A DNA stretch of 64,000 nucleotides, taken from NCBI GenBank assembly GCA_965230565.1, contig CBDDLH010000016.1:372001-436000 (forward strand), read 5' to 3'. Position numbers and translations under genes: made by a program. The notes beneath the pieces are model-generated. The model ran no database searches. It saw nothing but the letters and a program-made list of their open reading frames with translations, and was not told the DNA's origin. Of this stretch, positions 1 to 8,733 are shown piece by piece (position 1 is the stretch's first letter; every line of letters starts with the position of its first letter). Source of the DNA: BCD1 sp965230565. GTDB lineage: Bacteria; Bacteroidota; Bacteroidia; Chitinophagales; Saprospiraceae.

Positions 1-171
1 TGCAGAAATAATGGCATATATCTCCTTACGCTCATCTTCCGTATTATCTGGATAGAGGTCTACAGCAATTTCCGGCCAAAGCACACTAAGAGATTGACGG
101 TCGATATAGTTGATAATGGTTGCAATAGCGATTAGGGCAATTACCCACCATCTTAATCCTTTTAATTTCAT
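1..171 (-). CDS. MFS hexuronate-type transporter, N-terminal fragment
   Basis: The start codon is at 171 and the gene runs off the left edge after 57 codons. One hydrophobic helix (about residues 8-22) is followed by NYIDRQSLSVLWPEIA, typical of the ExuT-like anion:cation symporter branch of the major facilitator superfamily, which imports hexuronates across the inner membrane. The gene lies 44 bp downstream of the KdgF gene on the same strand, so it is probably the last visible member of the alginate operon. Import of unsaturated alginate monomers is inferred from context only. The family call rests on the first helix and loop, since the rest is outside the window. Confidence 0.8.
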   Translation of the reverse strand, partial: MKLKGLRWWVIALIAIATIINYIDRQSLSVLWPEIAVDLYPDNTEDERKEIYAIISA

Positions 172-215
172 TTTGTTCTGTTTTATTTGAAATCCCTCAA
201 TTAATGGGCGGCCAT

Positions 216-566
216 TTAGTAATCCAAAAAGTCATCTCTTTTCGGACTAAATACATCAATCAGTTGCCCGGCCTTTAAACAAGTACAACCGTGCATGACC
301 ATTGGCGGAATATAATACGAATCGCCTCCTTTAATAATCTTTACCTGGTCACCGATTGTCATTTCAAATTCGCCGCTTTGCACATAAGTCACCTGCGAAT
401 GATGATGATTGTGCATAGCACCAACACCTCCCACTTTGAAATCGGCAACGACGAGCATGATTTTATCATCGAATCCGTGAATTTGTCGCCGTAAAAGCGG
501 GTCAACTTGTTCCCATTCTTGTTCTTCTGCGAAAAAAAATTCTTTGCTGTGTTCTGGTACACTCAT
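216..566 (-). CDS. kdgF: KdgF-like cupin, unsaturated uronate linearisation
   Basis: A 116-residue single-domain cupin. KdgF enzymes convert the 4,5-unsaturated monouronates released by alginate or pectin lyases to the open-chain ketouronate (DEH) in the cytoplasm. The metal site is visible as HNHHHSQ (candidate ligands His52, His54, Gln58) plus His92. The C-terminal stretch DVFSPKRDDF keeps an Asp-x-Phe-x3-Arg spacing (104, 106, 110) like the catalytic residues described for KdgF. It sits between the lyase gene and the transporter, the expected place in an alginate locus. Other small cupins look similar, but the C-terminal motif and the context favour KdgF. Confidence 0.85.
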   Translation of the reverse strand: MSVPEHSKEFFFAEEQEWEQVDPLLRRQIHGFDDKIMLVVADFKVGGVGAMHNHHHSQVTYVQSGEFEMTIGDQVKIIKGGDSYYIPPMVMHGCTCLKAGQLIDVFSPKRDDFLDY

Positions 567-652
567 TTGTTTTAATTTTCAATTGTTATTAATTTTCAAT
601 TTCAGCTTTTAATGAAATCACCAAGTTTTTATTTTGAACTAAAAATTTTCTC

Positions 653-1333
653 CTATTGATCAGGAGCTGTACCCGCCCCAATCGTTGCCTCTCTAAACCA
701 AACTTCAGTATAACTCCCATTTTCATATTGCTTTGTCAAATCTCCGTTATAAACTTCTGCCCCGGTACACCAAATCATATTCAATGCAGGGTCTTTGCCA
801 TTCGATTGATTATAAGCACCTTGTTTGAAATAATTCAATTCACCGGCATAGGCATTTTCCCGCTCCACGCCATCTTGACCGACTGGCACAAATAATTGCT
901 TTGTCTGCTCAGGAATATCATCCTTTTTGGTGTATTGTGATTGTATCAGATTTTTAGTAAATGTTTTAGTTTCGTGACCTTCACTTGTAAACGTAAGATG
1001 CATAATACCCTCATAGACATTGATTTCATAGCTAAACTCCTCGCCTAACTCAATCCCATTTTCAGGTTCTTCAGGATAGTCAGACGAACCTGACCCAACG
1101 ACAGACATATCGTAACCCCAAACCGGATAGGAATAATCCCATCTGCCGGAATTGTCATCACCTGCTGTATTGATTTCATAATTCCAAAAAACAGAACCTT
1201 TTTTGTGGCCAGGGAATTTTTTGTAGAAGATTTTACAAGGTTCATTTTCATGACCTTCTCCGCTATGAATTTGTCCGATCACTGTCGAATAGGAAGCTGC
1301 AACTCTTGCATCACCGGAAGTTGAAACATGCAT
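653..1333 (-). CDS. Second PL7 alginate lyase domain, separated from its N terminus by a frameshift
   Basis: This 226-codon reading frame carries the C-terminal two thirds of a second PL7 (alginate_lyase2) domain. It starts with MHVSTSGDARVAAS, matching MNVSPTGDARVAAS in the first domain of the upstream frame. It has QIH at residues 21-23 and FKQGAYNQSNG near residue 169, two of the three PL7 signature blocks. The third block (RTEL) lies in the overlapping frame 1311-2708. It has no signal peptide, so it is not a stand-alone gene. The two frames overlap at 1311-1333, and removing one base from the A4 run on the coding strand (plus 1337-1340) fuses them into a two-domain lyase of about 680 residues. 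The cause is either a real mutation or an assembly indel. Confidence 0.85.
   Translation of the reverse strand: MHVSTSGDARVAASYSTVIGQIHSGEGHENEPCKIFYKKFPGHKKGSVFWNYEINTAGDDNSGRWDYSYPVWGYDMSVVGSGSSDYPEEPENGIELGEEFSYEINVYEGIMHLTFTSEGHETKTFTKNLIQSQYTKKDDIPEQTKQLFVPVGQDGVERENAYAGELNYFKQGAYNQSNGKDPALNMIWCTGAEVYNGDLTKQYENGSYTEVWFREATIGAGTAPDQ
1101..1225 (-). repeat. Near-identical internal duplication, copy 2 (partner 2086-2210)
   Basis: These 125 bp in the second PL7 domain match 2086-2210 in the first domain with about six mismatches. The offset is a constant 985 bp. The flanking parts of the two domains are clearly more diverged, which points to recent gene conversion or local selection rather than a fresh whole-domain duplication. 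Confidence 0.85.
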
Positions 1334-2708
1334 GAATTTTACAGGTGCCCGTTAATTTACCTCCTTGTTCAGGTGTCCATTCCCTTTTTTCATGTAACTC
1401 AGTTCTTGTATTACTGGAGTTTTTTGAAGTGACTCCGGAGTTTGGTGTTTTATAAACTACCCAACGCATGGTGCCATCAATTACGGTATAGAAAAAATCT
1501 TTATGTTCGAACTCAATCAGATTCTCAACATGTGTTCCATCCCCCATTAACATTTTAAATTTATCCATAAAAGGAATAACCTCATGCGGGTAAACAGTTT
1601 TCTTACTTAAGCCATCATTAGCTTGGAAATACCCCTCATTCGATACAGCATCATCGCTGACATAGATACTTGCCTCTTTAAACCAAACTTCAGCATAGTT
1701 TCCATCTGCATATTGTTTTTGAATATCACCACCATGGGTTTCGGCACCGGAACACCAGACTTTATTTACCACAGGGTCTTTTCCGTTCGTTTGATTGTAG
1801 CAGCCCTGTTTGAAAAACAGTCCTTCACCTGTGTAAGCATTTTTTCGTTCTACTCCGTCTTGGCCAATTGGCACAAACAGTTTTCGAACTTGTTCAGGCA
1901 TATCAGCCTTTGTGGTATATTCTGATTGGATTAAATTTTTTGTAAATGATTTGGTTTCATGCCCTTCACTCATGAATTTTAAAGTCATTATGCCATCCTT
2001 CACCTCAACTTCATAAGTCAAAATTTCACCTAATTCAATGCCATCCTCAGGTTCTTCTGGGTAGGTATTTGTTTCTGTGCCAACCACAGACATATCGTAC
2101 CCCCAAACCGGATAGGAATAATCCCATCTCCCGGAATTGTCATCACCTGCTGTATTGATTTCATAGTTCCAAAAAACAGAACCTTTTTTGTGACCAGGAA
2201 ATTTTTTATAAAACAATTTAAACGGTTCGTTCTCATGTCCATCGGCACTATGAATCTGACCAATGACTACAGAGTAAGAAGCCGCTACCCGAGCATCGCC
2301 TGTAGGTGATACATTCATTACTTTACAGGTAGCGGTCATTTTTGCCTCTGACATAGGAGACCATTTTTTCGATTGCGCCAATTCGGTTCGTGTATTGTTA
2401 GAAGTTCCATGGGTGTTCCCCGCATTCGGAGTTTTGTAAACTACCCAATCCTGGTTACCACCATTGGCGGTAAAAAAGAAATCCTTATTTTCAAAATCAA
2501 TTGGATGACCAACATTAGATCCATCCCCTAAAATCAGTTTAAAATGATTGAAGAATGGAATAATGTCACTAGGATACGTGATCTCCTTTTCACTTTTATC
2601 AGCTGAATCCGAAACAGAATTCGAGCAACTGGTAATCAGCAGAAAGGCTAACAAGACTATTGTTGAGATAACCGGTAAAAACAATGTTTTTTTTAAGTTC
2701 TGCTTCAT
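1311..2708 (-). CDS. Tandem PL7 alginate lyase lipoprotein, N-terminal part
   Basis: Poly(beta-D-mannuronate/alpha-L-guluronate) lyase of family PL7, which cleaves alginate by beta-elimination. A lipoprotein signal ends in LITSC with Cys28, so surface or periplasmic anchoring is likely. The first domain (about 44-350) is complete: RTEL at 107-110, QIH at 151-153 and FFKQGCYNQ at 298-306. In PL7, QIH is associated with acting on G-containing rather than pure M blocks. A second domain begins near 371 (RTEL at 434-437) and is cut off after TCK by a frameshift that ends the frame at codon 465. It continues in the frame at 653-1333. The gene follows susD after a hairpin terminator, so it may be expressed at a level different from susCD. 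Confidence 0.88.
   Translation of the reverse strand: MKQNLKKTLFLPVISTIVLLAFLLITSCSNSVSDSADKSEKEITYPSDIIPFFNHFKLILGDGSNVGHPIDFENKDFFFTANGGNQDWVVYKTPNAGNTHGTSNNTRTELAQSKKWSPMSEAKMTATCKVMNVSPTGDARVAASYSVVIGQIHSADGHENEPFKLFYKKFPGHKKGSVFWNYEINTAGDDNSGRWDYSYPVWGYDMSVVGTETNTYPEEPEDGIELGEILTYEVEVKDGIMTLKFMSEGHETKSFTKNLIQSEYTTKADMPEQVRKLFVPIGQDGVERKNAYTGEGLFFKQGCYNQTNGKDPVVNKVWCSGAETHGGDIQKQYADGNYAEVWFKEASIYVSDDAVSNEGYFQANDGLSKKTVYPHEVIPFMDKFKMLMGDGTHVENLIEFEHKDFFYTVIDGTMRWVVYKTPNSGVTSKNSSNTRTELHEKREWTPEQGGKLTGTCKIHACFNFR
2086..2210 (-). repeat. Near-identical internal duplication, copy 1 (partner 1101-1225)
   Basis: Partner of the copy at 1101-1225. It encodes the segment from about SVFWNYEINTAGDD to VWGYDMSVV in the first PL7 domain, and the protein sequence is identical in both domains here. 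Confidence 0.85.
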
Positions 2709-2765
2709 TTACTTTCTATGATTTTTTTAAAAATTTTAGGCACACAAATAATTTTGCTTCCTTTT

Positions 2766-2810
2766 AAAAAAAGCAGGTACAAATCCTAAAGATTAGGACG
2801 ATGTACCTGC
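2766..2810 (-). terminator. Rho-independent terminator between susD and the PL7 lyase
   Basis: On the minus strand a hairpin with outer arms GCAGGTAC/GTACCTGC (2803-2810 with 2773-2780) and an inner stem CCTAA/TTAGG is followed at once by seven T residues (2772-2766). It lies after the susD stop codon and before the lyase start. It would end or attenuate susCD transcripts and lower read-through into the lyase. Confidence 0.8.
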
Positions 2811-2862
2811 GTTAGCCCTAACCAAATCGAATAAAATTATTGAGGCTATCTCTAAAGTCATT

Positions 2863-2872
2863 GGGGGGGGGG
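2863..2872. repeat. G10 homopolymer tract downstream of susD
   Basis: Ten consecutive G residues on the plus strand (C10 on the coding strand) lie 14 bp past the susD stop codon, in non-coding DNA of an AT-rich genome. Such tracts are prone to slippage both in cells and in sequencing. Confidence 0.9.
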
Positions 2873-2886
2873 AAATGGAGAATTAA

Positions 2887-4194
2887 TTAGTAACCATCAT
2901 TTTGTGTAATTACCCCAAAGCTTGCCAGCACTTCTGAGACAGGGATTGGAAACAGATGATAATTGCTGTTAATCGTTTCTCCCATTTCAGCGTCAACGGT
3001 ACCTGTTCTAACCAAATCAAACCATCTCTGGCCTTCAAAAGCTAACTCAAGCCGTCTTTCGTCTTGAATGGCTTGTCTGACCAATTCCTGAGTGTTAAGA
3101 ACTACTGGATCCAAAGGGTCCAATCCTGCTCTGGCTCGAATAGGATCTAGCTGAGCTAAGGCATCAGCAGAAGAACCGTTCTCATTCAATGTTTCTGCAT
3201 ACAATAAAATGACGTCCGCTAATCTCAGTTCAATCCAGTCGTGATCAGGACCTCCTGTTTGAGGAAATTTTGGAGACATCAATAAATCTGCATCAATAGT
3301 TACATCTCTTCTTAAGTCCCCGGGACTGGCATCAAAAGCAGCAATTAAATCCACATCCAATGGTTCTAAAGATTTTGTATCCAATCCACCGGACCAATTC
3401 CAAAACTCAGAAAAACCATATTCATCTAAAATTGAACTGGACATTTGGGTTGCGAATATGACTTCTGAATTCAGATCAGTGACAAAAATATCAGCAAAGT
3501 TGGCTTGTAAACTGATCCCTGCAGCATCAGCACCATTTACAACAGCTGCAAGATGTGATTCTGCTTTGCTAAAGTCCCCCATTTGAACAAAGACTTTCCC
3601 CAGCATTCCCTGAGCTGCGAGTTTTGAGGCTCTACCATCTACAATAGCAACTTCCAAAGCAGCTATGGCATCTTCAAAATCAGGAATGATTATGTTGTTA
3701 TAAACATCTGACGCAGGTTGTCTTACTAATATAGATTGATCTGACACATCTGGTTCAGCTGATAAATTCACTGTAACATCACCAAATACCCGCACCAGCT
3801 TGAAATAAGACAAAGCCCTTAAAAACTTTGCTTCTCCTACCTCAATAGGATCTGAAGAATTCTCAATTACATTGTTTGCACTCAAAATTGATTTGTACAA
3901 AGCTGTGTAAAATGGACCAAAAAATTGATCGTCCATCGACGTTAAATTTGCGTTGAATTCATCAAAGTCAGTATATGGCGCTTCTAACATTAAAGCGTTG
4001 TCAGCTCTGAAATCACCCATTACTGCCATTGGGGTAGCAGACCCGTGCTGATAAAAATATGCAGCATTCAAAACCCCGGCATAATCTGTCAAAGAACCTG
4101 AACTGGCTATATTTGACGGAAATTGATCCAGGTCATTTTCACATGCTGATAAAACCAGCAATGACACAAACATTATTTTATATAATAATTTCAT
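2887..4194 (-). CDS. SusD/RagB-family outer-membrane glycan-binding lipoprotein
   Basis: Surface lipoprotein that captures oligosaccharides and caps the SusC channel. Signal peptide with LSAC lipobox (Cys18). The TPR-like helical scaffold is seen in segments such as GEAKFLRALSYFKLVRVFGD. The C-terminal SusD block has ERRLELAFEGQRWFDLVR followed by LFPIPVSEV. At 435 residues it is on the short side for the family. It starts 18 bp after the susC stop codon, the usual susC-susD order and spacing. With PL7, KdgF and an ExuT-like importer downstream, the ligand is inferred to be alginate oligosaccharide. Confidence 0.93.
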   Translation of the reverse strand: MKLLYKIMFVSLLVLSACENDLDQFPSNIASSGSLTDYAGVLNAAYFYQHGSATPMAVMGDFRADNALMLEAPYTDFDEFNANLTSMDDQFFGPFYTALYKSILSANNVIENSSDPIEVGEAKFLRALSYFKLVRVFGDVTVNLSAEPDVSDQSILVRQPASDVYNNIIIPDFEDAIAALEVAIVDGRASKLAAQGMLGKVFVQMGDFSKAESHLAAVVNGADAAGISLQANFADIFVTDLNSEVIFATQMSSSILDEYGFSEFWNWSGGLDTKSLEPLDVDLIAAFDASPGDLRRDVTIDADLLMSPKFPQTGGPDHDWIELRLADVILLYAETLNENGSSADALAQLDPIRARAGLDPLDPVVLNTQELVRQAIQDERRLELAFEGQRWFDLVRTGTVDAEMGETINSNYHLFPIPVSEVLASFGVITQNDGY

Positions 4195-4212
4195 TGTTTT
4201 ATTATTTTTCTT

Positions 4213-7200
4213 TTAGAAATTAACATTAATACCCAACGTAAGGCTTCTTACAACCGGGCTTGCACCTACTTGTACTCCATACGTGGTTGGTCCTAAATAG
4301 CCACTATTCGTAATCTCTACGCCTTCCGGATTAAAGGAGGTATAATCTTCTCCCATTAAATACAACAAGTTGGTACCTGCAACATATACTCTTGCAAAAC
4401 CTAAGCCTACTTTGTCTGTCAAATCCGAGTTAAGTGTATAACCAATCGTAAAGTTTCTCAAAGCTATATAAGAGGCATCTTGTATCATCGCGTCTGTTTG
4501 ATCCCTGTTTCGATCATAGGGCTGTCCATTATGATCAGCAATACCATCGCCATCAGCATCAAAATCAGCTTGTAGTGACCGTCCCCATTGCGAGCCATAA
4601 TAAAGTGGGTCGATGTTGAAAACATCACCACCCTGTGCTCCTTGAAGCTGGAACGACAAATCAAAATCTTTATAAGTCAATTGACTACTGAAGCCCCAGT
4701 AAAAGTCAGGAGTGTTTTGTCCTATTTTGACTAAATCTCCTCCTTCTTCAACTGTTCTTGTCGCATCAATTACCCCATCACCGTTTTGGTCTACAACATA
4801 ACTATATCCACTCTCCTGACCGGCGTATTCCAATGGATTTGAAAGATGTTCCATTTCAACTAATCCTGTAGTTTCTATTCCCCACATTTCTCCAATTTGT
4901 CCACCGACATAGTTTCTGAATACAGGACCTCTACCGCTCTGACCGTAAATGGTTGGAGCTAATTCTTTCAGACCTCCCAATTCAGTAATTTCTGTATTAA
5001 CTGTAGAAAGGTTTGCGCTGATATTCCAACGGAGATCTCCTTTGTTAATCACTACCGCACCTACCTCAAACTCCATTCCCGAACTTGTAACATCACCTGA
5101 ATTAAGTGCAATGGAAGTGGTACCAAATACCTCGGAAACACTTTGTCTGATTAATATGTCTTCAATGTCAGATGTGTAATAATCCACACCAATTGTAAAT
5201 TGATTTTCAAGGAAACCTAAATTGATACCGTAGTTGGTCTCCGTATTGGTTTGCCAGGTCAAGTTTGGATTGGCAATATCTGACGGAATAAGAAATCCGG
5301 TTCCAAATGTAGTGGCTGTAGGATTCAAAAGACTCAATGAACTGTAAGCTCCCAGGAAAGCAGTAGTTCCCAGAGACCCATAGCTGAACCGCAGTTTTAC
5401 ATCAGTCAGGAAGTCGTTATTGTAAAAAGATTCATTGTGCACATTCCAACCTAAAGAAAAGGCCGGGAACGTTTCGTACCTGTTATTTGCTCCAAATCGG
5501 GAATCGCCGTCTCTTCTGACGGATACAGATGCTAAATAACGATTGTCATAGGCATAGTTAACCCTTCCAAAAACACTCCTTCTTGAAATAGTCTCCTCTC
5601 TCTCTGAAACCGAGATATCGGCAGGATCAAGCAATGCATAATTTTGAGGTTGACCATATGGTATATTTGTCGCATCTAAAGCGATCCCATTGATGTAGAA
5701 ATTTTGGAATTCAACTCCAACTACAGCACCAATATCATGCTTTCCTAGTACTGTCGCATAATTCAACGTAGTTTCACTTAACACTGAAGATCTTTTCACA
5801 TCAGTCTGATCCATGTTCGTTTGATTAGTACGTGCCCTGGAATCAAACTCCAATCCCCTCCAGTAATAATCTCGGGTGTCTCTAACATCTGCACCAAGAA
5901 CGGTTTTTATGTTCAACCCTTCTGTGATCTTGAATTGTAAATAGGAATTAACGTTACCGAAATACGTTTTTTGCCATCGGTCAGTATTGTCAAGCTTGGT
6001 TGCTGGACCTGCATCTCCTGATCCTCCAATTCCATTGCCGCTTCTTCCATAATGCCAGTCTTGCGCCGTCATACCAGGCTCTAACGTGTAAATACTACTA
6101 TTCCAGGGTGCATCATCGCCACCTCTAAAACCGGAGTCAAATGAAGCTAGCCCTAAAGCCTGTGCTTGTTGATCCAGGTCTTGAACGAATGCAATAGAGG
6201 CTTCTGTATGGTAAATAGGATGAACGCTATATGCTCTAAGGAGATCCCTCATATCCCAACCTACTATATCCCTATCCCCTACGAATCCATTGACACTTAA
6301 TCCAGCCTTGAACCTGTTTCCCAGATTGGCATCGAGATTCAAGCGTGCATTATACCTTTCAAATCCTTGGGTAATTACAATACCCTGAGTATTTAGATAA
6401 CCAATGGAAGCAAAGTATTTTACATCTTCAGTACCTCCGCTAATGCTCAAGTCGTGATTAGTACTATTTCCGGTTTGGAAAAGCCAATCTTCAACAGCCA
6501 CCACATCGGGTGAATTTTTATAACCATTTAATCTATAATTATATATCTCCTGGTCTACTTCAGAAATATCAAATGTACCATTGGCTACATTTGTTTCTAT
6601 AGTATTGGCCCATTCTCCGGCTGTCGGATTGATATTATCCCTCACATATCTGCTGGAGGTGCTCAAATAGGCATTGTAACTAATAACAGGTTTTCCTGAT
6701 TTTCCTTTTTTGGTGGTAACCAGAATAACACCATTTGCTCCTCTGGAACCATAAATTGCAGATGAAGCAGCATCTTTTAATACCTCTAAACTTTCAATAT
6801 CGTTTGGATTAATGGTGGCCAAACTTCCTGAAATCGGATAACCATCCACAACAATTAGCGGATTGGAATCACCTGAAATAGATGAAGCAGCTCTAATTTG
6901 AATTTTTGGGTCCGCACCAGGTGCTCCATCCTGATTTTGAATCAAGACTCCAGGTAACTTACCTGCCAGGGCATCATCTACACGATTAGCCTGAACAGCT
7001 GCAACGTCCGCACCCCCTACCTGTGCAATTGCACCTGTATTGTGCGACTTTTTACGTGTACCGTAACCTACTACGACCACTTCATCCAGCAGCTCTGCAT
7101 CTTCAACCATTACTACATCTATAACTGCACGCCCTTCGATCGCGATCTCCTGGGTCTCCATTCCGGTAAAACTAAATACCAGTATATCGGATTCTTTGGC

Positions 7201-7479
7201 TTCCAATTCGTAATAACCATTGAAATCTGTTGCAGTTCCAAGGACAGAACCGTCTTCCCTGCCACCTTTAACAAGAACAGAAACCCCTATGAGAGGTAAT
7301 CCGTCAGAGGCTGATGTAACTGTACCTGAAACACTAAAAATAACCTCATTTCCGTTATCTGTAGGTTGGTTTGGATTGGCTGCAATTAGAGATTGCGAAG
7401 TAATTAGTAGAAAAATTCCTATAAATATGCTTAATTTGCGATAGGAATATCGAGTGAAAAGAAAAGATTTGATACTCAT
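4213..7479 (-). CDS. SusC/RagA-family TonB-linked outer-membrane importer
   Basis: A 1088-residue TonB-dependent transporter, normal length for SusC. Order of parts: signal peptide (to about residue 34), carboxypeptidase-regulatory-like domain (about 48-125), TonB-box-like EVVVVGYGT (133-141), plug domain containing IVVDGYPISG and AIYGSRGANGVILVTTKKG, then a beta barrel ending in LGINVNF with a terminal Phe. It works with the adjacent SusD to import alginate oligosaccharides using TonB energy (substrate inferred from the locus). The gene is preceded by about 300 bp of control DNA carrying operator-like inverted repeats. No damage is visible. Confidence 0.95.
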   Translation of the reverse strand: MSIKSFLFTRYSYRKLSIFIGIFLLITSQSLIAANPNQPTDNGNEVIFSVSGTVTSASDGLPLIGVSVLVKGGREDGSVLGTATDFNGYYELEAKESDILVFSFTGMETQEIAIEGRAVIDVVMVEDAELLDEVVVVGYGTRKKSHNTGAIAQVGGADVAAVQANRVDDALAGKLPGVLIQNQDGAPGADPKIQIRAASSISGDSNPLIVVDGYPISGSLATINPNDIESLEVLKDAASSAIYGSRGANGVILVTTKKGKSGKPVISYNAYLSTSSRYVRDNINPTAGEWANTIETNVANGTFDISEVDQEIYNYRLNGYKNSPDVVAVEDWLFQTGNSTNHDLSISGGTEDVKYFASIGYLNTQGIVITQGFERYNARLNLDANLGNRFKAGLSVNGFVGDRDIVGWDMRDLLRAYSVHPIYHTEASIAFVQDLDQQAQALGLASFDSGFRGGDDAPWNSSIYTLEPGMTAQDWHYGRSGNGIGGSGDAGPATKLDNTDRWQKTYFGNVNSYLQFKITEGLNIKTVLGADVRDTRDYYWRGLEFDSRARTNQTNMDQTDVKRSSVLSETTLNYATVLGKHDIGAVVGVEFQNFYINGIALDATNIPYGQPQNYALLDPADISVSEREETISRRSVFGRVNYAYDNRYLASVSVRRDGDSRFGANNRYETFPAFSLGWNVHNESFYNNDFLTDVKLRFSYGSLGTTAFLGAYSSLSLLNPTATTFGTGFLIPSDIANPNLTWQTNTETNYGINLGFLENQFTIGVDYYTSDIEDILIRQSVSEVFGTTSIALNSGDVTSSGMEFEVGAVVINKGDLRWNISANLSTVNTEITELGGLKELAPTIYGQSGRGPVFRNYVGGQIGEMWGIETTGLVEMEHLSNPLEYAGQESGYSYVVDQNGDGVIDATRTVEEGGDLVKIGQNTPDFYWGFSSQLTYKDFDLSFQLQGAQGGDVFNIDPLYYGSQWGRSLQADFDADGDGIADHNGQPYDRNRDQTDAMIQDASYIALRNFTIGYTLNSDLTDKVGLGFARVYVAGTNLLYLMGEDYTSFNPEGVEITNSGYLGPTTYGVQVGASPVVRSLTLGINVNF

Positions 7480-7571
7480 AATTTAAAGATTAATTTAAAT
7501 ATTTTTGAATCTTCGCTCTTTCGCGAAATATTTGAAAAGAGGTAGTTTAGATAAACAAATAGCCCGCTTGG

Positions 7572-7604
7572 CTTGGTGCATACCAAGTCAATTGTGTACC
7601 AATT
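7572..7604 (-). promoter_or_regulatory. Operator-like inverted repeats upstream of susC
   Basis: CTTGGTGCATACCAAG (7572-7587) is a perfect inverted repeat with 6-base arms. It is followed by AATTGTGTACCAATT (7590-7604). Both resemble the TTGGTTGACCAA sites upstream of the GntR gene, with spacer differences of one or two bases. They lie about 93-125 bp before the susC start codon. Control of susC by the neighbouring GntR protein is inferred. Confidence 0.6.
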
Positions 7605-7685
7605 TCATATCACTGAACTTATTTTGCGATTAGGGACTGTGAAATGTTATTGACTGACTAAAGTTTTTCTTACTACCGATACCTT

Positions 7686-7720
7686 GGATTAGCATAATTT
7701 TATGCTAATCCATTTTTTTT
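7686..7720 (+). terminator. Hairpin terminator between the GntR gene and the susC control region
   Basis: GGATTAGCATAA/TTATGCTAATCC (7686-7697 with 7700-7711) is a perfect 12-bp stem with a 2-base loop, followed by ATTTTTTTT on the plus strand. The genes on both sides are on the minus strand, so it most likely acts as a stem barrier between the GntR transcript and the susC promoter. The T run would also stop any plus-strand transcript. The rest of 7480-7780 holds the susC operator region and no gene. Confidence 0.65.
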
Positions 7721-7780
7721 AGCTCGAGTTAAAGTGAAGCATAATATTCTCTTTTAGTTAGTTTTTAATTTTGAGTTTTA

Positions 7781-8482
7781 TTATTGATAGGTCCGACTAA
7801 ATTCCAGTACGTCCCTTAAATGATTCTTCATTGCATTTGCCGCAGCTTCCCCTTCCCCGTTAATGATGTGCTGAAAAATGGCTTTATGCTCATCAAGTAC
7901 TTTAAAGTCGAAATCATCGTCACAAACATTTAATTTGATAAAATTTTTGACAATGTCTGGAGTAATAATCAACATCAGGGATTTTAATACATTATTTTTA
8001 CTTGCTTCTGCAATTTTCAAATGAAACATTAAGTCTTCTTCTACGGCATTTTCATTCGCCTGAATCTTTGTCTCATAGGCATTTAAGGCTTTTTCAATTT
8101 CAAGCAGATCTTCTTTCGTTCTGCGTTCAGCTGCATGTCTGGCAGCTGATGTTTCTAATATCACACGGGTTTCCACCAAAGAAGCGAAGTCTCTTTTTTC
8201 GAGATTTAATACATCCGTGATCAATCCTTCTAGTGCTGTAATCCCCATCCCGGCAACCACTGTCCCACTTTGGGGTAAGGTTTTTAGAATACCATAAAAC
8301 TCTAGCTTACGGATAGCGTCCCTTACATATGAACGACTGACACCAAGCTTTTCAGCTAGTTTTCTTTCCGGAGGCAAACGGTCTCCCGACTTCAATTGAC
8401 CGGAAGTAATGAGGCTCCTGATTTGCCTGATTATTTTATCGGCAGGGGACTCAACTTTGATTTCACTAAAATTCTCAAGCAT
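7781..8482 (-). CDS. FadR-subfamily GntR transcriptional regulator of the alginate locus
   Basis: DNA-binding repressor or activator. The winged helix is at about residues 10-75 (LPPERKLAEKLGVSRSYVRD), and the all-helical FCD ligand domain occupies about 95-225. I place the start at 8482 (MLENFSEIK), giving 233 residues. An upstream ATG at 8572 would add 30 residues that merely translate the operator repeats and do not look like protein. GntR/FCD proteins commonly sense uronate catabolites, so a DEH- or KDG-type effector is plausible here. Position next to susC and shared TTGG/CCAA sites support control of the locus and autoregulation. Effector and sign of control are inferred. Confidence 0.9.
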   Translation of the reverse strand: MLENFSEIKVESPADKIIRQIRSLITSGQLKSGDRLPPERKLAEKLGVSRSYVRDAIRKLEFYGILKTLPQSGTVVAGMGITALEGLITDVLNLEKRDFASLVETRVILETSAARHAAERRTKEDLLEIEKALNAYETKIQANENAVEEDLMFHLKIAEASKNNVLKSLMLIITPDIVKNFIKLNVCDDDFDFKVLDEHKAIFQHIINGEGEAAANAMKNHLRDVLEFSRTYQ

Positions 8483-8516
8483 CTTAAAATAACTTATTGG
8501 TTTTGTAAAAAAAATA

Positions 8517-8572
8517 ATTGGGTGACCAATTAATTGGTTGACCAAATATAAAAATATAAATTGGTTGACCAA
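8517..8572 (-). promoter_or_regulatory. Three tandem GntR operator candidates
   Basis: ATTGGGTGACCAAT (8517-8530), TTGGTTGACCAA (8534-8545) and TTGGTTGACCAA (8561-8572) sit 35-90 bp upstream of the regulator start codon. Each has TTGG and CCAA arms four bases apart, matching the TTGGT-n-ACCAA style of FadR-subfamily operators. The array suggests cooperative autoregulation. Confidence 0.8.
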
Positions 8573-8733
8573 AATTTTTCACAAAATTTATTGAGGAATT
8601 CTATACTTTAGAATCCATCCAAATAAGAAAGATGTCGAAATGATTGATTCCCCGGAATTATTAGGTGAGGTAATTCTAGTACCGGAAAAAAAGAGATGGA
8701 AGGGAGGTTGTTTTGCGATAAACCTAAATAATT

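Noticed and set aside
8483..8572. N-terminal extension of the GntR regulator from the ATG at 8572
   Set aside because: Those 30 codons are the operator repeats read as protein. The conserved domain begins just after the ATG at 8482.
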